Origin: Leptolinea sp964397625
Lineage (GTDB): Bacteria > Chloroflexota > Anaerolineae > Anaerolineales > Anaerolineaceae
DNA length: 28,159 nt
Assembly (NCBI GenBank): GCA_964397625.1
Contig: CAYNJT010000040.1
Coordinates: forward strand, 1 to 28,159
Direction of reading: 5' to 3'
The position numbers were made by a program, and so were the translations under genes. A model generated the notes under the pieces. It was not told where the DNA came from. It saw only the letters and a program-made list of their open reading frames with translations, and ran no database searches. Below, in pieces: positions 24,556 through 28,159 of the stretch (the stretch's first letter is position 1; the number at the start of each line of letters is the position of its first letter).

Positions 24556-25770
24556 TCAGGGAGTGTTTGATGGTTCGGGTGTGTCTGTCGGTATAGCTGT
24601 TGCCGTGATCAGAGCGGATTGTAACACCCAGCCCTCATACCCGTCAGGGCTGATTACATGCAGCCATATCCTTCCGTCAACTTCTGTGGCTTCGGGTAAG
24701 ATGTCCAGCCGGCTTCCGTTCAGGAAACTCTTAACCAGGCTTCCCTCGAAGCCCGGTGTCTTGCGAATGTACGCCCCGCCGCCTGTTTCGGCAGACATCC
24801 ACGCGCGAATGGGGGTGCTCGTGGGGGTGAAGGTGATGGTGGGCGTGTCGGTAGGCGCGGGCGTGGGTGATAACGTGGGAGACGGGGTTGGGGGAACTTT
24901 TGTTCGCGTGGGTGTATGTGTGGCGGTTGGCACCGGGGTTGGTGTGGGCGCGAGTGTGGGCAGCGCGACCTGGAAATGACGCGCCGTTTCCACTCCGCTG
25001 AAGGCTACCAGCGCACACATGGCCACCAGGGCGGCGGTTGTCCCCAGGGTGTAACCCAGGTGGATCATAGGTCGTAGGCCAGTTAAGGCTAGAACGATCA
25101 CACCGATCAGCGCGGAAGTAGCCAGATACACACCGAAAACCAGCAGCCCATCCGGCAGGAGCCCTTTGGTGCCTGTCAGTACCCCGAAACCGGCCACACC
25201 CAGTGGAAGATAAAGCTCATAGGCAAGGGCGACATTGGTAATCAGGTACTTTGGACTCTGGTTCTTACGCACGACAAACAATGTGGTAAGACCTGTCCCC
25301 ACGATGAGCAGAAAAACGTCATACCAGGAAAAATGGGCGTGCAGATAGGCATGTTGAATGGGGACAATGGACACTTGCAGGGCGATAGTACCGGCCAGCA
25401 AGCCCCCGGTGAAAACCAGTATGGCACCGATGAGGGAGGCGATCAATGCCCGCAGGAAGAAATTACGTGAACCGATGATGGATGCCAGCGAAAGACCAAT
25501 GACCGGAGATAAGAATGGCGCGATAAGGGCGGCCAGCAGAAAAAGCGCCGGCGAATTGGCCAGCGCGGCAATACCGGTGATAAGGCCGCATAAAAAGGAA
25601 TAGATCAGGAAATCGGCGGAGGGAGTTAACCGGGTGACCAGTTCTTCCAGCAGGCTGGTCTGTTCATCCGAGGTATCCGGGGCCAGCAAACGGCGCTGCC
25701 TGCGCCGGCGGGCTGGCGGGAGGGATGTGGAATCATCATTTGGGAGGGATTCGCTGGTGGGGAGGGTCAT
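24556..25770 (-). CDS. DUF389 membrane protein fused to a C-terminal SH3-like domain
   Basis: The 404-residue protein has a basic N-terminal part (RRRRQRR near 21-27), about eight membrane helices in the DUF389 region starting at ~52 (FLIYSFLCGLITGIAALA and LLAALIAPFLSPVIGLSLAS), a Thr/Pro-rich linker of ~55 residues (such as PTPTPVPTATHTPT), and a C-terminal SH3b-like module (GAYIRKTPGFEGSLVKSFL, then RIWLHVISPDGYEGWVLQSALI). SH3b modules often bind cell-wall peptides. DUF389 proteins are of unknown function, and this fusion is not the usual form. The ATG at 25770 overlaps the HAD-like gene by four bases. Confidence 0.86.
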   Translation of the reverse strand: MTLPTSESLPNDDSTSLPPARRRRQRRLLAPDTSDEQTSLLEELVTRLTPSADFLIYSFLCGLITGIAALANSPALFLLAALIAPFLSPVIGLSLASIIGSRNFFLRALIASLIGAILVFTGGLLAGTIALQVSIVPIQHAYLHAHFSWYDVFLLIVGTGLTTLFVVRKNQSPKYLITNVALAYELYLPLGVAGFGVLTGTKGLLPDGLLVFGVYLATSALIGVIVLALTGLRPMIHLGYTLGTTAALVAMCALVAFSGVETARHFQVALPTLAPTPTPVPTATHTPTRTKVPPTPSPTLSPTPAPTDTPTITFTPTSTPIRAWMSAETGGGAYIRKTPGFEGSLVKSFLNGSRLDILPEATEVDGRIWLHVISPDGYEGWVLQSALITATAIPTDTPEPSNTP

Positions 25771-26237
25771 TTGCGTAGAGTTGCCACGATTCGTTGCGGC
25801 TTTTCCAACAGGCTGAAAGCTGAGAAGATATCGGGCATAACGATGCGGGCGGATTTCATGGTATCCACACACAACCCTTCGGGTGAAAAAATGGCAATTC
25901 CAAGAAACGCTTCAGCCAGCATCTGAGCATCATTTGCGCCCTGCCCGATGGCAGCACATGCTTGGCCGCCCAACGCGCGGATGTAGTCGGCTTTCTGGCG
26001 GGCTTCATCACCGGGCTGCAGGCGTACGGCTTTGAAGCCCAGTATTTGATCGATTTGATCCTGCCCTCCGTGGGTATCGGCAGTTATCAGGTGGATCTGG
26101 AGGCGGTTGGCCAGCGAGGCGATCGCCCGTGGTATGCCTTCCAGCAGCACACCATCCACAGCCAGCGTACCGTTCACGTCCATGATCAGGTGAAGGATTT
26201 GGACATTTCCTGTGCCCGGGATGGTCAGATCGATCAT
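25767..26237 (-). CDS. HAD-like protein with DxN motif, soluble P-type ATPase-like
   Basis: The 156-residue protein has HAD motif I as MDVNGTLAVDG (nucleophile Asp20, Asn22 where phosphatases have Asp), motif II as HLITADT near residues 49-55, Lys82 in ARQKADYI, and motif IV as AIGQGANDAQML (Asn102, Asp103). No cap domain is present. The layout resembles the soluble P-type ATPase-like HAD proteins of COG4087. The second Asp, which acts as acid/base in phosphatases, is missing, so phosphatase activity may be slow or absent. A TATAAT box lies six bases before the ATG, and no ribosome binding site is seen, so the message is probably leaderless. It leads the HAD-DUF389 pair. Confidence 0.82.
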   Translation of the reverse strand: MIDLTIPGTGNVQILHLIMDVNGTLAVDGVLLEGIPRAIASLANRLQIHLITADTHGGQDQIDQILGFKAVRLQPGDEARQKADYIRALGGQACAAIGQGANDAQMLAEAFLGIAIFSPEGLCVDTMKSARIVMPDIFSAFSLLEKPQRIVATLRK

Positions 26238-26243
26238 GCCGCT

Positions 26244-26251
26244 ATTATAAT
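26244..26251. promoter_or_regulatory. Overlapping divergent -10 boxes (ATTATAAT)
   Basis: The palindrome ATTATAAT gives a TATAAT hexamer on each strand. On the minus strand it lies at 26244-26249, six bases before the HAD ATG, giving a start at the A of ATG. On the plus strand it is at 26246-26251, about 55 bases before the lipoprotein ATG. -35 matches are weak on both sides, with a TTGACT on the minus strand at a non-ideal spacing of 14. Confidence 0.5.
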
Positions 26252-26305
26252 ATAGCCGCCTTGAGTCAATTTATAAATTATCTCCCGGCACCGGATTGGA
26301 CTTCA

Positions 26306-27328
26306 ATGAAGCGTTTATCAGCCATTATTCTTAGCGGATCTTTTTTTATCAGTTCCCTTTCCGGGTGCAGCGGTTTAAACCTGCCTTCTTTCAATCCCAC
26401 TGCTACCCCCACTGCCACCGCCGTTCCCACCCCGATACCCCCAACCGCAACCCCGGAAGCCGCGCGGGTCACATTAATCGCGCCGCCGGGCATTTTGCCG
26501 GAGGAGGTGAAAGCGGTCACCGATGCCATTCAACCGGCAGTATCCGCGGCAGGCCTGATGGTGGAAACGCTCGGTCAGGCGCCCACAGGCAGCCTGGGAC
26601 CCAACCGGGTGGCTGCCATCTTCCTTACCATTCCCGATAATTTGGTGGACATTCTGGCAGCCAATCCAAAGACACAGGTGATTGTGGTCAGCACGGCTGA
26701 TCTTCAAACCGGCCCAACCCTGACCGTTCTGCGCGTGCATCCAGAATTTCTTTCCTTTATGGCCGGGTACACGGCCGTGCTGGCCGCGCCCAACTGGCGG
26801 GCGGCCGGTTTGATCCCAAGCGACGGGGGTGAAGTGAACGTGCAGGCGAATGCCTTTATGAGCGGCGGACGTCATTTCTGCGGCCGCTGCGGCACGTCCA
26901 CCCCGCCTTTTGCCGCCTATCCACTCACAGAATCTGCCGGTATGGGCGCGTCAGCGGTGGAATGGCAGACCGCCGTCTCCAACATCCTTCCGGCTGGTCT
27001 GGAAAGCCTGTATTTTTCAAAAGAAGCCCAGTCTCCGGAACTGCTTCAATCGCTGGTTTCCCAGAATTTGATCTTCCTGGGCACCAGTTACCCGGGAGAC
27101 GAGCTTAAAAACCGCTGGGCAGCCACCATCAGCATGGATATCGCCGGCGCGTTGGCCGCGGCCATGCCGGAAGTCTTGCAGGGTCAGGGGGGGAAGATCA
27201 TCCCCGTCGGGGTGAAGGTCACGGATATTAATGAAGCGTTTCTTGGTGTTGGCAAACAGCGCCTTATTGAAGCAACCAATGAAAAATTGATGAAAGGCTG
27301 GCTCAATCCCTTCACGGTAACCGGTTAA
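26306..27328 (+). CDS. BMP-like substrate-binding lipoprotein
   Basis: The 340-residue protein has a lipoprotein signal: basic MKRL, a hydrophobic core, and lipobox LSGC with Cys21. A short Thr/Pro-rich linker (residues 30-56) follows. The rest looks like a two-lobed binding protein of the BMP/Med family: PEEVKAVTDAIQPAVSAAGL, HPEFLSFMAGYTAVLAAPNWRAAGLI and GQGGKIIPVGVKVTDINEAFL. A pair of Cys in FCGRCG near 206-209 is unusual. The ATG at 26306 was chosen because the signal peptide then begins correctly, although no good ribosome binding site is visible. No ABC permease or ATPase gene is next to it. The ligand is unknown. Confidence 0.75.
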   Translation: MKRLSAIILSGSFFISSLSGCSGLNLPSFNPTATPTATAVPTPIPPTATPEAARVTLIAPPGILPEEVKAVTDAIQPAVSAAGLMVETLGQAPTGSLGPNRVAAIFLTIPDNLVDILAANPKTQVIVVSTADLQTGPTLTVLRVHPEFLSFMAGYTAVLAAPNWRAAGLIPSDGGEVNVQANAFMSGGRHFCGRCGTSTPPFAAYPLTESAGMGASAVEWQTAVSNILPAGLESLYFSKEAQSPELLQSLVSQNLIFLGTSYPGDELKNRWAATISMDIAGALAAAMPEVLQGQGGKIIPVGVKVTDINEAFLGVGKQRLIEATNEKLMKGWLNPFTVTG

Positions 27329-27942
27329 GAACGGCCTGTCCCTTTAAATTCTTCGGCGGTAGCAGAACCTGGCTGGTTGATTCCTTCGCGTTTGAAAACC
27401 TTTAAAAAGGTGAGCGCGAGTATTTTGGTATCCAGGCCGACGGACCAATTGTCCACGTACCAGACATCCATCCGGAATTTGTCCTCCCAGGTGAGGGCGT
27501 TGCGCCCGTTTACCTGCGCCCAGCCGGTGATGCCCGGAAGAACGTCATGCCGGCGCGCCTGCTCGGGAGTGTAGCGGTCAAGGTAGGCAGTGAGCAGTGG
27601 CCGCGGGCCCACCAGGCTCATCTCTCCGCGCAGCACATTGATCAACTCGGGTAACTCATCCAGACTGGAAGAGCGCAAAAAGCGGCCGAAGGGCGTCAAC
27701 CGCTCCTTGTCCGGCAGGAGGCTGCCATCCGGTGCGCGTTTGTCGGTCATGCTGCGGAATTTGTTGAGGGTGAAAAGCCGGCCTTTATAGCCCGGGCGAA
27801 CCTGCCGGAAGAGGATGGGGCTTCCCAATTTGATTCGCACCAGTATGGCAAGCAGCACCAGCAGCGGTGAGATCAAAATAACACCGGGGATGGTGAGGAG
27901 AAGGTCAAAAATCCTTTTTGAAATGGGGATGCCTTGGGGCAT
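27325..27942 (-). CDS. Initiating sugar-phosphate transferase (bacterial sugar transferase, PF02397 type)
   Basis: The 205-residue membrane enzyme probably moves a sugar-1-phosphate from a nucleotide sugar to undecaprenyl phosphate, the first step of polysaccharide or glycoprotein glycan synthesis. KRIFDLLLTIPGVILISPLL marks the N-terminal membrane helix. The catalytic core shows FTLNKFRSM, SLDELPELINVLRGEMSLVGPRP, and LPGITGWAQVNGRN. It is a minimal form without the large N-terminal membrane domain of WbaP. The ATG at 27942 was chosen because a complete promoter ends seven bases before it; an upstream open frame would run through the promoter. Its end overlaps the convergent lipoprotein end by four bases. 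Confidence 0.93.
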   Translation of the reverse strand: MPQGIPISKRIFDLLLTIPGVILISPLLVLLAILVRIKLGSPILFRQVRPGYKGRLFTLNKFRSMTDKRAPDGSLLPDKERLTPFGRFLRSSSLDELPELINVLRGEMSLVGPRPLLTAYLDRYTPEQARRHDVLPGITGWAQVNGRNALTWEDKFRMDVWYVDNWSVGLDTKILALTFLKVFKREGINQPGSATAEEFKGTGRS

Positions 27943-27949
27943 GCAGGAG

Positions 27950-27978
27950 ATTATAGCCCGCGCCCAATCCTTTGACAA
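27950..27978 (-). promoter_or_regulatory. Sigma70-type promoter of the sugar transferase, leaderless start
   Basis: The minus strand reads TTGTCA, 17 bases, TATAAT, then seven bases to the ATG. Transcription would begin at or one base before the ATG, and no Shine-Dalgarno is present, so the mRNA should be leaderless. Confidence 0.8.
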
Positions 27979-28000
27979 CCAGCCAACGGCATGGTATATT
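27972..28000 (+). promoter_or_regulatory. Sigma70-type promoter of tRNA-Glu
   Basis: A consensus TTGACA and TATATT are 17 bases apart, with the predicted start a few bases before the tRNA 5' end. The -35 box overlaps the -35 box of the divergent sugar-transferase promoter by five bases. Confidence 0.85.
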
Positions 28001-28010
28001 TTTCGTCCCC

Positions 28011-28083
28011 GCCCCCATCGTCTAGCGGCCCAGGACGCGGCCCTCTCAAGGCCAAAACAGGGGTTCGAGTCCCCTTGGGGGCA
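28011..28083 (+). tRNA. tRNA-Glu (anticodon CTC)
   Basis: The cloverleaf is complete: acceptor GCCCCCA/TGGGGGC, D arm GTCT..GGAC, anticodon arm GGCC-CTCTCAA-GGCC with anticodon CTC at the expected place, T arm AGGGG-TTCGAGT-CCCCT, and discriminator A. The outermost anticodon-stem pair is a C-A mismatch. The 3' CCA is not encoded (the next bases are CCT). It decodes GAG. Confidence 0.95.
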
Positions 28084-28091
28084 CCTTCATG

Positions 28092-28115
28092 AAACCACCA
28101 ATATGGTGGTTTTTT
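28092..28115 (+). terminator. Rho-independent terminator of tRNA-Glu
   Basis: The nine-pair stem AAACCACCA/TGGTGGTTT with a three-base loop ATA leads into a run of T just after the tRNA, making a short single-tRNA transcript. Beyond it, 28116-28159 holds nothing I can assign. Confidence 0.88.
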
Positions 28116-28159
28116 GATTCCTCGACCCTCTTTCACACCATCGAGGTGCAGGCGGCCAA

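Noticed and set aside
24800..24960. Repetitive DNA looking like a tandem array
   Set aside because: It encodes the Thr/Pro linker of the DUF389-SH3 protein; there are no regular repeat and spacer units, so it is not a CRISPR array.
28011..28083. tRNA-Glu as a mobile-element attachment site
   Set aside because: No integrase and no repeat of the tRNA 3' end is visible in the window; the tRNA has its own terminator.
28118..28145. CCTCGA...TCGAGG inverted repeat at the window end
   Set aside because: Six-base arms without a T-run or neighbouring gene context are expected by chance.

Overview
The window is about 28.2 kb of mid-GC (roughly 55%) bacterial chromosome, most likely from the phylum Chloroflexota and probably class Anaerolineae. 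The basis is inference from several traits seen together: Thr/Pro-rich linkers in surface proteins, zinc-ribbon membrane proteins, a DUF3090/SCO1664 pair, a C-terminal LPETG-type segment, and several gene starts with a -10 box immediately before the ATG. No transposase, integrase, CRISPR array or phage gene is visible. The DNA is gene-dense, with no gene-free stretch above 300 bases.

Layout. 1-4775 (minus) is one tightly overlapping operon: homoserine dehydrogenase, a degenerate thiolase-fold protein, FolK, FolP and a large polytopic membrane protein. 4806-6073 (minus) is the SCO1664-like kinase-fold gene with DUF3090. 6141-7693 (minus) holds a class-I glutamine amidotransferase-like hydrolase and glutamate racemase. 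7780-8127 is ribosomal protein L19 with its own promoter and terminator. 8342-11454 (minus) is an ECF sigma factor overlapping a very large single-pass anti-sigma-like protein. 11570-14496 (minus) is selD-uvrC. 14512-22974 (plus) starts with a PIG-L deacetylase and continues with a run of envelope-related genes of mostly unknown function, including a MutL/GlmL-type ASKHA ATPase, ending at a strong terminator. 23061-26237 (minus) carries a HAD-like protein, a DUF389-SH3 membrane protein and a phosphohexomutase. 26306-27328 (plus) is a lipoprotein. 27325-27942 (minus) is a sugar-phosphate transferase. 28011-28083 (plus) is tRNA-Glu(CTC).

Main result. The selD reading frame does not begin at the TTG at 14400. 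It continues upstream through an in-frame TGA at 14425-14427 to an ATG at 14496. The extended N-terminus contains the SelD active-site motif with the TGA exactly at the catalytic Cys/Sec position, so SelD is very probably itself a selenoprotein and the organism decodes UGA as selenocysteine. Two small hairpins follow the TGA at distances suitable for a bacterial SECIS element.

The most system-like unknown is the 15.3-23.0 kb plus-strand cluster. It combines several membrane proteins, a zinc-ribbon protein with a large outer domain, an orphan MutL-like ATPase with an extra C-terminal domain, a barrel-sandwich/KOW-like partner and an LPETG-type surface protein. These genes overlap or nearly touch, which suggests one envelope-associated machine, but its function cannot be read from the sequence.
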